Assembly: GCF_029541745.1 (NCBI RefSeq)
Contig: NZ_CP089746.1
Span: 3,791,559-3,855,558, forward strand
Source: Streptomyces sp. LX-29
GTDB taxonomy: Bacteria; Actinomycetota; Actinomycetes; Streptomycetales; Streptomycetaceae
DNA: 64,000 bases
Reading direction: 5' to 3'
Shown here: piece by piece, positions 8,256-16,544 of the stretch
Layout of the letters: the number at the start of each line of letters is the position of its first letter
Numbering within the stretch: the stretch's first letter is position 1
The notes under the pieces: model-generated
Database searches by the model: none
Told to the model about the DNA's origin: nothing
What the model saw: the letters and a program-made list of their open reading frames with translations, nothing else
Made by a program: the position numbers and the translations under genes

Positions 8256-9761
8256 TCAGGTCTGGGCCATGTCCACGAAGCGTGAGTAGTGACCCTGGAA
8301 GGCGACCGTGATGGTGGCGGTCGGGCCGTTACGGTGCTTGCCGACGATGATGTCCGCCTCGCCCGCGCGGGGCGACTCCTTCTCGTAGGCGTCCTCACGG
8401 TGCAGCAGGATGACCATGTCGGCGTCCTGCTCGATCGACCCGGACTCACGCAGGTCGGAGACCATCGGCTTCTTGTCCGTGCGCTGCTCGGGGCCACGGT
8501 TCAGCTGGGAGAGCGCGATGACCGGCAGCTCCAGCTCCTTGGCCAGCAGCTTGAGGTTACGGGACATGTCCGAGACCTCCTGCTGACGGCTCTCGGCACG
8601 CCGGGAGCCACCGGACTGCATCAGCTGGAGATAGTCGATGATCACCAGCTTGAGGTCGCTGCGCTGCTTCAACCGACGGCACTTGGCGCGGATCTCCATC
8701 ATCGACAGGTTCGGCGAGTCGTCGATGTACAGCGGGGCGGCGGAGACGTCGGGCATCCGGCGGGCGAGCCGGGTCCAGTCGTCGTCCGTCATCGAGCCGG
8801 AGCGCATGTGGTGCAGGGCGACGCGGGCCTCGGCCGAGAGCAGACGCATCGCGATCTCGTTGCGGCCCATCTCGAGCGAGAAGATCACGCTCGGCATGTT
8901 GTGCTTGATGGAGCAGGCCCGTGCGAAGTCCAGGGCCAGCGTGGACTTACCCATCGCGGGGCGGGCCGCGATGACGATCATCTGGCCGGGGTGGAGACCG
9001 TTGGTCAGCGCGTCCAGATCGGTGAAGCCGGTCGGCACGCCGGTCATCTCGCCGCTGCGTGAGCCGATCGCCTCGATCTCGTCGAGCGCGCCCTCCATGA
9101 TGTCGCCGAGCGGCAGGTAGTCCTCGCTGGTGCGCTGCTCGGTGACGGCGTAGACCTCCGCCTGGGCCCTGTTGACGATCTCGTCGACGTCCCCGTCGGC
9201 CGCGTAGCCCATCTGCGTGATGCGGGTGCCCGCCTCGACCAGGCGGCGCAGCACGGCGCGCTCGTGGACGATCTCGGCGTAGTACTCCGCGTTCGCGGCG
9301 GTCGGCACGGACTGCACCAGGGTGTGCAGATAGGAGGCGCCGCCGACCCGGGTGATCTCGCCGCGCTTGGTGAGCTCGGCGGCGATGGTGATCGGGTCGG
9401 CGGGCTCACCCTTGGCGTAGAGATCCAGGATGGCCTGGTAGATCGTCTCGTGCGCGGGGCGGTAGAAGTCGTGGCCCTTGAGGACCTCGACCACGTCCGC
9501 GATGGCGTCCTTGGAGAGCAGCATGCCGCCGAGCACCGACTGCTCGGCGTCCAGGTCCTGGGGCGGGACCCGCTCGAACCCCGCGCCGTCCCCCCAGGCG
9601 CCGCCGTCCCGGTCGCGGTCGTGCTGGTCGTCGCGGCCGCCTCGGGCACCGCCTCCGCCTCCGCCACCACCGCCGCCGCCGCGGCGCGGCCGGGGAGCGG
9701 GGAGCCGGTCACCGGGGCCGGCGTCGGCCCAGGGGTCGTCCAGGGGCTCGGGCATGCTCAC
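8256..9761 (-). CDS. dnaB: Replicative DNA helicase DnaB
   Basis: 501 residues. The N-terminal collar domain begins near residue 62 (VPPQDLDAEQSVLGGMLLS); the RecA-like motor has Walker A ARPAMGKST (Lys272) and later helicase motifs LVIIDYLQLM and SQLNRGPEQR. An 11-glycine run at about 28-38 sits in the extra N-terminal tail common in streptomycetes. GTG 9761 is chosen because GGAGGAGG lies 7 bases upstream; ATG at 9755 is the alternative. DnaB unwinds DNA ahead of the fork as a hexamer; the DciA protein at 50345 is its likely loader. No intein is seen. Confidence 0.97.
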   Translation of the reverse strand: MSMPEPLDDPWADAGPGDRLPAPRPRRGGGGGGGGGGGARGGRDDQHDRDRDGGAWGDGAGFERVPPQDLDAEQSVLGGMLLSKDAIADVVEVLKGHDFYRPAHETIYQAILDLYAKGEPADPITIAAELTKRGEITRVGGASYLHTLVQSVPTAANAEYYAEIVHERAVLRRLVEAGTRITQMGYAADGDVDEIVNRAQAEVYAVTEQRTSEDYLPLGDIMEGALDEIEAIGSRSGEMTGVPTGFTDLDALTNGLHPGQMIVIAARPAMGKSTLALDFARACSIKHNMPSVIFSLEMGRNEIAMRLLSAEARVALHHMRSGSMTDDDWTRLARRMPDVSAAPLYIDDSPNLSMMEIRAKCRRLKQRSDLKLVIIDYLQLMQSGGSRRAESRQQEVSDMSRNLKLLAKELELPVIALSQLNRGPEQRTDKKPMVSDLRESGSIEQDADMVILLHREDAYEKESPRAGEADIIVGKHRNGPTATITVAFQGHYSRFVDMAQT

Positions 9762-9918
9762 CCCGCCACCTCCTCCCGTCCGCGGTGCGGACTTCGCGGT
9801 GCCCCTTCTGCTGACGGCACGGCTCTGACAACGCTCTGAAAACTAGGGCGCTCGGGCTCCGGTCACAGCGGCGGGCGCCGGACCACGGTAGGCCCATCAG
9901 GGCCGTCCGCCAATCTGG

Positions 9919-10007
9919 TTATCCACAGGCCATGTGGACGAGGGAGCGCTTCCTGTGGAGAACGCGGCTGAACCTGTGCACGACACGGGGGACAGCGTTG
10001 TGGACAA
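9919..10007. promoter_or_regulatory. DnaA-box cluster between dnaB and the MATE gene
   Basis: In 89 bases lie TTATCCACA (9919-9927), and on the minus strand TCGTCCACA (9933-9941), TTCTCCACA (9954-9962) and TTGTCCACA (9999-10007). The first and last are full matches to DnaA boxes. The 9762-10194 gap otherwise holds the promoter of the MATE gene and the dnaB ribosome site. The cluster may regulate dnaB or titrate DnaA. Confidence 0.7.
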
Positions 10008-10158
10008 CACCACACACACCCCTGCGCCACGGCTCTGACCTGCGGATTCTCCATCCAAGGACTGTGAGGAAGAAAAACTTCCCCGGCCAGCGCAAGATCG
10101 CGACAAAGGGCGCAGAGAAGATCGCCTTGCGTGACGGGAAGTAAGGAGTGCAATGCAC

Positions 10159-10188
10159 TTGAGTATCTTACCTGTGGAAGATTAGATT
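10159..10188 (+). promoter_or_regulatory. Probable vegetative promoter giving a leaderless MATE mRNA
   Basis: TTGAGT (10159-10164), an 18-base spacer and TAGATT (10183-10188). Seven bases after the -10 box is the A of the ATG at 10195, where transcription would be expected to begin, and there is no ribosome site before the ATG. Confidence 0.55.
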
Positions 10189-10194
10189 GACGCC

Positions 10195-11580
10195 ATGAAT
10201 CAGGCACCCGCGACCGCGCCGAGCGAGCGTTCCCGCATCCGGCGCCCGGCCCGGCGTGCCCCCCGCGGCGGCGCCCGCCGCCACGACCGCGAGATCATCG
10301 CGCTCGCCGTCCCCGCCTTCGGCGCACTCGTCGCCGAGCCCCTTTTCGTCATGGTCGACAGCGCCGTCGTCGGCCACCTCGGCACCCCGCAGTTGGCCGG
10401 CCTCGGCGTCGCCGCCGCACTGCTGACCAGTGTGGTCAGCATCTTCGTCTTCCTCGCCTACGCCACCACCGCCGCCGTCGCCCGCCGCATCGGCGCGGGC
10501 GAACCGGCCGCCGCGGTCCGCCAGGGCATGGACGGCGTCTGGCTCGCCCTGCTCATCGGCGCCGTGCTCGTCGCCGTCGCCCAGCCCGCCGCGCCCGCCC
10601 TCGTCGACCTCTTCGGCGCCTCCGGCTCCGCCGCCCCGCACGCCATCAGCTATCTGCGGATCAGCGCCCTCGGCATCCCCGCCATGCTCATGGTGCTCGC
10701 CGCCACCGGCGTGCTGCGCGGCCTCCAGGACACCCGTACACCGCTGTACGTCGCCGTCGGCGGCTTCGCCGCCAACGCCGCGCTCAACGCCATCCTGGTC
10801 TACGGGGCCGATCTGGGCATCGCCGGCTCCGCCTGGGGCACGGTCATCGCCCAGTGCGGCATGGCCGCCGTCTACCTCGCCGTCGTGGTCCGGGGCGCCA
10901 GACGGCACGGTGCCTCGTTGCGCCCCGAAGCCGTCGGGATACGGGCCTGCGCCCGCGCCGGCGTCCCGCTGCTGGTCCGCACCCTGTCGCTGCGCGCCGT
11001 GCTGCTGCTGGCCACGGCCGTGGCCGCCCGCCTCGGGGACGCGGACATCGCCGCCCACCAGATCATCATGACCCTGTGGAGCCTGCTCAGCTTCGCCCTG
11101 GACGCCATCGCCATCGCCGGGCAGGCCATCATCGCCCGCTACCTGGGCGCGGGCGACACGGAGGGCGCCCGAGCCGTCTGTCGCCGCATGGTCCAGTGGG
11201 GGATCGCCTCAGGGATGGTGCTGGGGCTGCTCGTCGTGGCTTCCCGGCCCCTGTTCATCCCGCTCTTCACCGGCGACCACGCGGTCCGGGAGGCCCTGCT
11301 TCCCGCGCTGCTCGTGGTGGCCCTCACCCAACCGGTCGCGGGCGTCGTCTACGTCCTCGACGGGGTCCTGATGGGGGCCGGAGACGGCCCGTACCTGGCC
11401 TGGGCGATGCTCGCCACGCTCGCCGTCTTCGCTCCCGTCGCCCTGCTCGTCCCCTCGCTGGACGGCGGCCTGACGGCCCTGTGGTGGGCCATGGCGCTGA
11501 TGACCACGGCCCGCATGGCGACCCTCTGGTTCCGCGCCCGGTCGGGCCGCTGGCTCATCACGGGCGCGGTGCGCGGATAG
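10195..11580 (+). CDS. MATE-family efflux transporter (DinF-like)
   Basis: 461 residues with a basic N-terminal tail (Arg-rich to about 34) and 12 hydrophobic segments. Family features are EIIALAVPAFGALVAEPLFVMVDSA at the start and the DAIAIAGQAIIARYLGAGD repeat half-way, the internal duplication of MATE/DinF proteins. These antiporters use H+ or Na+ to export cationic drugs; the substrate is unknown. It starts directly after a -10 box (leaderless). It converges with rplI through a strong hairpin. Confidence 0.92.
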   Translation: MNQAPATAPSERSRIRRPARRAPRGGARRHDREIIALAVPAFGALVAEPLFVMVDSAVVGHLGTPQLAGLGVAAALLTSVVSIFVFLAYATTAAVARRIGAGEPAAAVRQGMDGVWLALLIGAVLVAVAQPAAPALVDLFGASGSAAPHAISYLRISALGIPAMLMVLAATGVLRGLQDTRTPLYVAVGGFAANAALNAILVYGADLGIAGSAWGTVIAQCGMAAVYLAVVVRGARRHGASLRPEAVGIRACARAGVPLLVRTLSLRAVLLLATAVAARLGDADIAAHQIIMTLWSLLSFALDAIAIAGQAIIARYLGAGDTEGARAVCRRMVQWGIASGMVLGLLVVASRPLFIPLFTGDHAVREALLPALLVVALTQPVAGVVYVLDGVLMGAGDGPYLAWAMLATLAVFAPVALLVPSLDGGLTALWWAMALMTTARMATLWFRARSGRWLITGAVRG

Positions 11581-11611
11581 CCGCTCCGCCGGGTCCCGCC
11601 GCCGGATCGCC

Positions 11612-11678
11612 CACCCGGGAACCACAAGGCGACCCACCTGGGAACCACGGCCGGCTCACCCGGGAACCCCGGGCGACC
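11612..11678. repeat. Short 22-23 bp tandem repeat, 3 units
   Basis: Units beginning CACCCGGGAACCAC occur at 11612, 11635 and 11657 in the gap downstream of the MATE gene. They are non-coding and of unknown role. Confidence 0.7.
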
Positions 11679-11693
11679 GCCCACGAAGCATGA

Positions 11694-11730
11694 GTGAGGG
11701 GCCGCACCCCCATGGGATGCGGCCCCTCAC
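11694..11730. terminator. Bidirectional terminator, MATE gene/rplI
   Basis: A perfect hairpin with 13-bp arms, GTGAGGGGCCGCA and TGCGGCCCCTCAC, and an 11-base loop. It lies between two convergent genes. Confidence 0.8.
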
Positions 11731-11764
11731 CACGCTATGCCGAGCGGCAGCGATCACGCTGCAC

Positions 11765-12211
11765 TCAGGCGGCGACGACCTCGACGCCGAGCTTGGCGAC
11801 AACGTCGCTGTGCAGACGCACGGACACCTGGTGGGCGCCCAGGGTCTTGATCGGCGCGGAGACCTCGACGCGGCGCTTGTCCACGTCCGGACCACCGGCG
11901 GCCTTGATCGCGGAGGCGATGTCGGCCTGGGTGATGGAGCCGAACAGACGGCCGGCCTCGCCGGCACGCGTGTTCAGGCGGACCTTGAGGCCCTCGAGCT
12001 GAGCCTTGATCTCGTTGGCCTGCTCGATCGTGGCGATCTCGCGGATCTTGCGGGCGCGACGGATCTGCTCGACGTCCTTCTCGCCACCCTTGGTCCAGCG
12101 GATCGCGAAACCGCGCGGGACCAGGTAGTTGCGAGCGTAACCGTCCTTGACGTCCACGACGTCGCCGGCGGTGCCGAGGCCGGAGACCTCGTGGGTGAGG
12201 ATGATCTTCAT
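11765..12211 (-). CDS. rplI: 50S ribosomal protein L9
   Basis: 148 residues, the normal length. The N-terminal domain [32 protein letters not shown] binds 23S rRNA, followed by the long connecting helix and the C-terminal domain. It is last in the rpsF-ssb-rpsR-rplI operon and starts 18 bases after rpsR. Translation and frame maintenance are the known roles of L9. Confidence 0.98.
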   Translation of the reverse strand: MKIILTHEVSGLGTAGDVVDVKDGYARNYLVPRGFAIRWTKGGEKDVEQIRRARKIREIATIEQANEIKAQLEGLKVRLNTRAGEAGRLFGSITQADIASAIKAAGGPDVDKRRVEVSAPIKTLGAHQVSVRLHSDVVAKLGVEVVAA

Positions 12212-12229
12212 GTTTCGGTCACCCTTCCC

Positions 12230-12466
12230 TTAGCGCGCGGTGGAGGTGTAGGGCAGCAGCGCCATCTCACGGCTGTTCTTCACGGCCGTGGCGACGTCAC
12301 GCTGGTGCTGGGTGCAGTTACCGGTCACCCGGCGGGCACGGATCTTGCCGCGGTCGGAAATGAACTTCCGCAGCAGGTTCGTGTCCTTGTAGTCGACGTA
12401 GGAGATCTTCTCCTTGCAGAACACGCAAACCTTCTTCTTAGGCTTGCGAGCAGGCGGCTTCGCCAT
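12230..12466 (-). CDS. rpsR: 30S ribosomal protein S18, zinc-binding type
   Basis: 78 residues. Cys14, Cys17, Cys51 and His54 (VCVFC and NCTQH) form a zinc-ribbon set, so this is a C+ form; actinobacteria often carry a second, zinc-free S18 elsewhere for zinc starvation. S18 partners S6 (rpsF, same operon) on the 30S platform. The gap to ssb contains two parS sites in inverted arrangement. Confidence 0.97.
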   Translation of the reverse strand: MAKPPARKPKKKVCVFCKEKISYVDYKDTNLLRKFISDRGKIRARRVTGNCTQHQRDVATAVKNSREMALLPYTSTAR

Positions 12467-12526
12467 TGTCTCTCTCCAGTGTGATCAAGAAGTTTGTGCT
12501 GTCGCCCTTGATCCGCGTCGCGCGCT

Positions 12527-12540
12527 GTTTCACGTGAAAC
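12527..12540. other. parS site 1
   Basis: Perfect GTTTCACGTGAAAC, the ParB-binding centromere-like sequence, in the ssb-rpsR gap. Confidence 0.95.
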
Positions 12541-12560
12541 CGAGGCTTCACGCGACCCGC

Positions 12561-12574
12561 GTTTCACGTGAAAC
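12561..12574. other. parS site 2
   Basis: Perfect GTTTCACGTGAAAC, 20 bases from site 1, on the other arm of the inverted repeat. Confidence 0.95.
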
Positions 12575-12587
12575 AGCGCGTACGGAC

Positions 12588-13169
12588 CTAGAAGGGCGGC
12601 TCGTCCGAGTAGCCGCCGCCGGAGTTGCCGGAGCCACCGCCCCAGCCACCACCACCGCCGCCGCTCTGCTGACCACCGGAGGGCGCGCTGGACGCCCACG
12701 GGTCGTCGGCCGGAGCGCCGCCGCCCTGCTGGCCGCCGCCGGGGCCGCCGCCCCAGCCGCCGCCACCCTGGCCACCGCCGCCGTAGCCGCCCTGGCCGCC
12801 GCGACCGGTGGTCTTGGTGACCTTGGCCGTGGCGTTCTTGAGGCTGGGGCCGACTTCCTCGACGTCCAGCTCGAAGACCGTGCGCTTGACGCCCTCTCGG
12901 TCCTCATAGGACCGCTGCTTCAGTCGGCCCTGCACGATGACGCGCATGCCTCGCTGGAGCGACTCGGCGACGTTCTCCGCTGCCTGACGCCACACCGAGC
13001 AGGTGAGGAACAGGCTCTCGCCGTCCTTCCACTCATTGGTCTGGCGGTCGAACATGCGGGGAGTGGACGCGACACGGAACTTCGCGACCGCCGCACCGGA
13101 CGGGGTGAAGCGCAGCTCGGGGTCGTCGACAAGATTGCCGACGACCGTGATGACGGTCTCGCCTGCCAT
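12588..13169 (-). CDS. ssb: Single-stranded DNA-binding protein
   Basis: 193 residues. The OB fold starts [19 protein letters not shown] and continues to about residue 115; a Gly-rich flexible linker follows, and the C-terminus ends DEPPF, the acidic tip that recruits replication and repair proteins. It lies between rpsF and rpsR. ATG 13169 matches the conserved start. Streptomycetes usually have two SSBs; the position beside rpsF marks this as the essential housekeeping copy (SsbA type). Confidence 0.97.
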   Translation of the reverse strand: MAGETVITVVGNLVDDPELRFTPSGAAVAKFRVASTPRMFDRQTNEWKDGESLFLTCSVWRQAAENVAESLQRGMRVIVQGRLKQRSYEDREGVKRTVFELDVEEVGPSLKNATAKVTKTTGRGGQGGYGGGGQGGGGWGGGPGGGQQGGGAPADDPWASSAPSGGQQSGGGGGGWGGGSGNSGGGYSDEPPF

Positions 13170-13240
13170 GGGTGAACCTCTCGGCGGGGATTGCTTCTGG
13201 CTGCTTGTAGCTACTCGGACCCGAGCAGTGAGCTAGGAGC

Positions 13241-13531
13241 TCAGTGGGTCTCGGGACGGAGGACCTTGGTCCGGAGGACCGACTCGTTCAGGTTCATCTG
13301 GCGGTCGAGCTCCTTGACGACCGCAGGCTCGGCCTGCAGGTCGATGACCGAGTAGATGCCCTCGGGCTTCTTCTTGATCTCGTAAGCGAGACGACGACGG
13401 CCCCAGGTGTCGACCTTCTCAACCTTGCCGTTGCCCTCGCGGACCACGGAAAGGAAGTTCTCGATCAGGGGGGAGACAGCGCGCTCCTCCAGATCGGGGT
13501 CGAGGATGACCATCACCTCGTAGTGACGCAT
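13241..13531 (-). CDS. rpsF: 30S ribosomal protein S6
   Basis: 96 residues starting [20 protein letters not shown], the usual S6 length. ATG 13531 is preceded by a very strong AGGAGGTGGG site, which rules out longer starts. It is first in the rpsF-ssb-rpsR-rplI operon; its promoter must lie in the 13532-13785 gap, where no clear -10/-35 pair was recognised. Confidence 0.98.
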   Translation of the reverse strand: MRHYEVMVILDPDLEERAVSPLIENFLSVVREGNGKVEKVDTWGRRRLAYEIKKKPEGIYSVIDLQAEPAVVKELDRQMNLNESVLRTKVLRPETH

Positions 13532-13785
13532 GTGGAACCCACCTCCTTTGGACTCAGCGGCCACGGTCGTTCCGTGGCAGGAGGGTCGTGATGCGTTCCG
13601 CACCGGCGTCGACCGTCGTTTCAGCCGTTCGCATGGTCCCGGCATCCAGACAGACACCAGTGCAGACCGTACAGAGTACCCGGCCCGGCGCTTCCGGTTG
13701 AAATCCGCCCGGGGATCGCCGCAATCTGTACGCATCGGGTGTGAGCGGCGTTACAGTGCGCCGCCTTGGCCTATGGAGGTGCCAC

Positions 13786-14109
13786 ATGGCACAGGCAGCA
13801 CGGACCAACCACCGCCACGGCCTCTTCTCCCTGCTCGACACGGACGGCAAGCCACATCCGCTGGAGAACACGCTCGCGGTCGTGACGCTGGCCCTCGGCG
13901 CTGTCGCGTTCATCACCGCCCAGTTCGACCACCTGCACCTGCTCAGCTCCTGGACGGGGCTGGTGGGCATCGGGGTCGGACTGTGGGGTCAGATGATCTC
14001 GGCGACCACCGGCGAACGATTCCTGCTGATGATCGGCCTGGGCGCATCCGGTGTCGGCTTCTACCTCGGCCTGGCCCACGGCGGCCTGTGGGGCGGTGTG
14101 ATCGGCTAG
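13786..14109 (+). CDS. Small integral membrane protein, unknown function
   Basis: 107 residues with three hydrophobic segments (about 28-46, 53-70 and 78-96) after a short polar N-terminus. ATG 13786 follows GGAGGT at the right distance; an in-frame upstream extension lacks such a site. I do not recognise a named family, but a protein of this kind is commonly found between rpsF and the femX-like gene in streptomycetes. Confidence 0.75.
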   Translation: MAQAARTNHRHGLFSLLDTDGKPHPLENTLAVVTLALGAVAFITAQFDHLHLLSSWTGLVGIGVGLWGQMISATTGERFLLMIGLGASGVGFYLGLAHGGLWGGVIG

Positions 14110-14289
14110 CGGTCGGACCCGCCGCCGGCGCGCCGCGGCCCGCTACGGGACGCGGCGCGCGAGGCTGAACGGGCGCGGCACACGGGCCTGAACCCGAACG
14201 CCCAGACGGTGCGCTCCACGGTCACAGTAGGCTTCGGCGCGAGAGCCGGAGCCCCGACCCTGGGGACAAACCTGCCGAGGAGCGCCCGC

Positions 14290-15408
14290 ATGAGCCTGAC
14301 CCTGAGGACTATCAGCCGTGAGCAGCATCTGGCGTACATCCAGAGCCTGCCCGCGGCCAGCCACATGCAGGTGCCGGCCTGGGCGGACGTGAAGTCGGAG
14401 TGGCGCTCCGAGAACCTGGGCTGGTTCGACCCCACCGGACAGCTGGTCGGCGTCGGTCTGGTCCTCTACCGCCAGCTGCCGAAGATCAAGCGCTACCTGG
14501 CCTATCTGCCCGAGGGGCCGGTCATCAACTGGTACGCGCCCAACCTGGAGGACTGGCTGCGCCCCATGCTGGCCCACCTCAAGCAGCAGGGCGCCTTCTC
14601 GGTGAAGATGGGCCCGCCGGTCATCATCCGCCGCTGGGACGCCGCCGCCATCAAGTCCGGCATCCAGAGCCCGGAGGTCAAGCGGCTGCGCGATGTGCAG
14701 CCGACCTTCATCGAGCCGCGGGCCTTCGAGGTCTCCGACAAGCTGCGCCGCATGGGCTGGCAGCAGGGCGAGGAGGACGGCGCGGGCTTCGGCGACGTGC
14801 AGCCCCGCTATGTCTTCCAGGTGCCCCTGCAGCAGCGTTCGCTGGAGGACGTCCACAAGGGCTTCAACCAGCTGTGGCGCCGCAACATCAAGAAGGCCGA
14901 GAAGGCCGGCGTCCAGGTCGTCCAGGGCGGCTACGAGCACCTGAGCGAGTGGCAGCGGCTGTACGAGATCACCGCCGAGCGCGACAAGTTCCGGCCGCGC
15001 CCGCTCAGCTACTTCCAGCGCATGTGGAGCGTCCTCAACTCCGAGGACCCCAACCGGATGCGGCTGTACTTCGCCCTGCACGAGGGCGAGGCCGTCGCCG
15101 CCGCCACGATGCTCATCGTCGGCGGGCACGTCTGGTACTCCTACGGCGCCTCCGCCAACCACAAGCGCGAGGTCCGTCCGTCCAACGCCATGCAGTGGCA
15201 GATGCTGCGCGACGCCTACGGCATGGGTGCCTCCGTCTACGACCTGCGCGGCATCAGCGACTCGCTGGACGAGACCGACCACCTCTTCGGCCTGATCCAG
15301 TTCAAGGTGGGCACCGGTGGCGAGGCCGCCGAGTACCTCGGTGAGTGGGACTTCCCGCTCAACAAGCTGCTCCACAAGGCGCTCGACATCTACATGTCGC
15401 GTCGCTAG
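14290..15408 (+). CDS. femX: FemX-like lipid II aminoacyltransferase (FemAB family)
   Basis: 372 residues. Double GNAT-like Fem fold: start SREQHLAYIQSLPAASHMQVPAW, and C-terminal family motif WYSYGASANHKREVRPSNAMQW. Fem proteins use aminoacyl-tRNA to add the cross-bridge residue to lipid II; in streptomycetes that is one glycine on LL-diaminopimelate, and a FemX of this type is reported as important for growth. ATG 14290 has GAGGAG upstream. The alanine-racemase-like gene follows 82 bases later, supporting a peptidoglycan role at the membrane face. Confidence 0.9.
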   Translation: MSLTLRTISREQHLAYIQSLPAASHMQVPAWADVKSEWRSENLGWFDPTGQLVGVGLVLYRQLPKIKRYLAYLPEGPVINWYAPNLEDWLRPMLAHLKQQGAFSVKMGPPVIIRRWDAAAIKSGIQSPEVKRLRDVQPTFIEPRAFEVSDKLRRMGWQQGEEDGAGFGDVQPRYVFQVPLQQRSLEDVHKGFNQLWRRNIKKAEKAGVQVVQGGYEHLSEWQRLYEITAERDKFRPRPLSYFQRMWSVLNSEDPNRMRLYFALHEGEAVAAATMLIVGGHVWYSYGASANHKREVRPSNAMQWQMLRDAYGMGASVYDLRGISDSLDETDHLFGLIQFKVGTGGEAAEYLGEWDFPLNKLLHKALDIYMSRR

Positions 15409-15416
15409 ACCCGTGC

Positions 15417-15437
15417 GCGGGGCCCGAACGGCCCCGC
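15417..15437 (+). terminator. Short hairpin between femX and the racemase-like gene
   Basis: 8-bp arms GCGGGGCC and GGCCCCGC with a 5-base loop, no T-tract. It may partially terminate or attenuate femX transcripts. Confidence 0.4.
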
Positions 15438-15490
15438 ACCACTCCAGCCCTCGGATTCACCGCCGGAAACGAGAAAGGTCCGCTCCCGCC

Positions 15491-16522
15491 ATGGCGCTCA
15501 CCCTCTACGTCGACACCGCACGCTGGCGGGCGCATCAGCAGTCCGTGCTCCAGCAGTTCCCGGGCATAGTGCCCGTCTGCAAGGGCAACGGATACGGCTT
15601 CGGCCACGAGCGGCTGGCCGAGGAGGCCACCCGCATCGGCGCCGACGTCCTCGCCGTGGGCACCACCTACGAGGCCGCCCGGATGAAGGACCTCTTCAGC
15701 GGCGACCTGCTGGTGCTGACCCCGTTCCGCCGCGGCGAGGAACCGGTGCCGCTGCCGGACCGGGTGATCCGCTCGGTCTCCTCGATCGACGGTCTGCACG
15801 GCCTGGCCGGGGCGCGGGTCGTCATAGAGGTCATGAGCAGCATGAAGCGGCATGGCGTCTCCGAGCACGACCTGCCGGCGCTGCACGCGGCCATCGAGAA
15901 CGTCCGGCTGGAGGGCTTCGCCATCCACCTGCCGCTGGACCGCGCCGACGGCATCGACGCGGTGGAGGAGGTCATCGCCTGGATGGACCGGCTCCGCGCG
16001 GCCGGGCTGCCGCTGCACACCATGCTGGTCAGCCATCTGAAGTCGGACGAGCTGGCCCGCCTCCAGCAGCAGTTCCCGCAGACCCGGTTCCGCGCCCGTA
16101 TCGGCACCCGGCTCTGGCTGGGCGACCACGAGTCGACGCAGTACCGGGGCTCGGTGCTCGACGTCACCCGGGTCGTCAAGGGCGACCGCTTCGGCTACCG
16201 CCAGCAGAAGGTGGCCTCCGACGGCTATCTGGTGGTGGTCGCGGGCGGCACCTCGCACGGCGTCGGCCTGGAGGCCCCGAAGGCCCTGCACGGCGTGATG
16301 CCGCGGGCCAAGGGCGTGGCGCGGGCGGGTCTGGCGACGGTCAACCGCAACCTCTCGCCGTTCGTCTGGGCCGGCAAGCAGCGCTGGTTCGCCGAGCCCC
16401 CGCACATGCAGGTGTCGATCCTGTTCGTGCCGGGCGACGTGGCGGCCCCGCAGGTGGGTGACGAGCTGGTGGCCCATCTGCGGCACACCACCACGCAGTT
16501 CGACCGGATGCTCGACTGCTAG
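15491..16522 (+). CDS. Alanine racemase-like PLP protein
   Basis: 343 residues. The N-terminal TIM barrel carries the PLP lysine in VCKGNGYGFGHERLA (Lys31; classical Alr has VKANAYGHG) and the C-terminal domain keeps a Tyr (Tyr236, GDRFGYRQQ) at the place of the second catalytic base. Alr converts L-Ala to D-Ala for peptidoglycan. The divergent motifs suggest a specialised or secondary racemase, not the main alr. Located directly after the femX-like gene, in probable co-transcription. Confidence 0.85.
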   Translation: MALTLYVDTARWRAHQQSVLQQFPGIVPVCKGNGYGFGHERLAEEATRIGADVLAVGTTYEAARMKDLFSGDLLVLTPFRRGEEPVPLPDRVIRSVSSIDGLHGLAGARVVIEVMSSMKRHGVSEHDLPALHAAIENVRLEGFAIHLPLDRADGIDAVEEVIAWMDRLRAAGLPLHTMLVSHLKSDELARLQQQFPQTRFRARIGTRLWLGDHESTQYRGSVLDVTRVVKGDRFGYRQQKVASDGYLVVVAGGTSHGVGLEAPKALHGVMPRAKGVARAGLATVNRNLSPFVWAGKQRWFAEPPHMQVSILFVPGDVAAPQVGDELVAHLRHTTTQFDRMLDC

Positions 16523-16539
16523 GACCGGCCACGCCGGTC
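16523..16539. terminator. Small hairpin between convergent genes
   Basis: GACCGGC and GCCGGTC, 7-bp arms with a 3-base loop, fill most of the 22-base gap between the racemase-like gene and the convergent membrane glycosyltransferase. Confidence 0.5.
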
Positions 16540-16544
16540 GTGGA

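Larger units (their letters stand above)
12521..12580. repeat. 20-bp inverted repeat containing two parS sites
   Basis: 12521-12540 and 12561-12580 are exact reverse complements (CGCGCTGTTTCACGTGAAAC), each ending in a full parS, with a 20-base spacer. The structure lies in the transcribed ssb-rpsR gap, so the mRNA could fold into a long stem. Confidence 0.9.
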
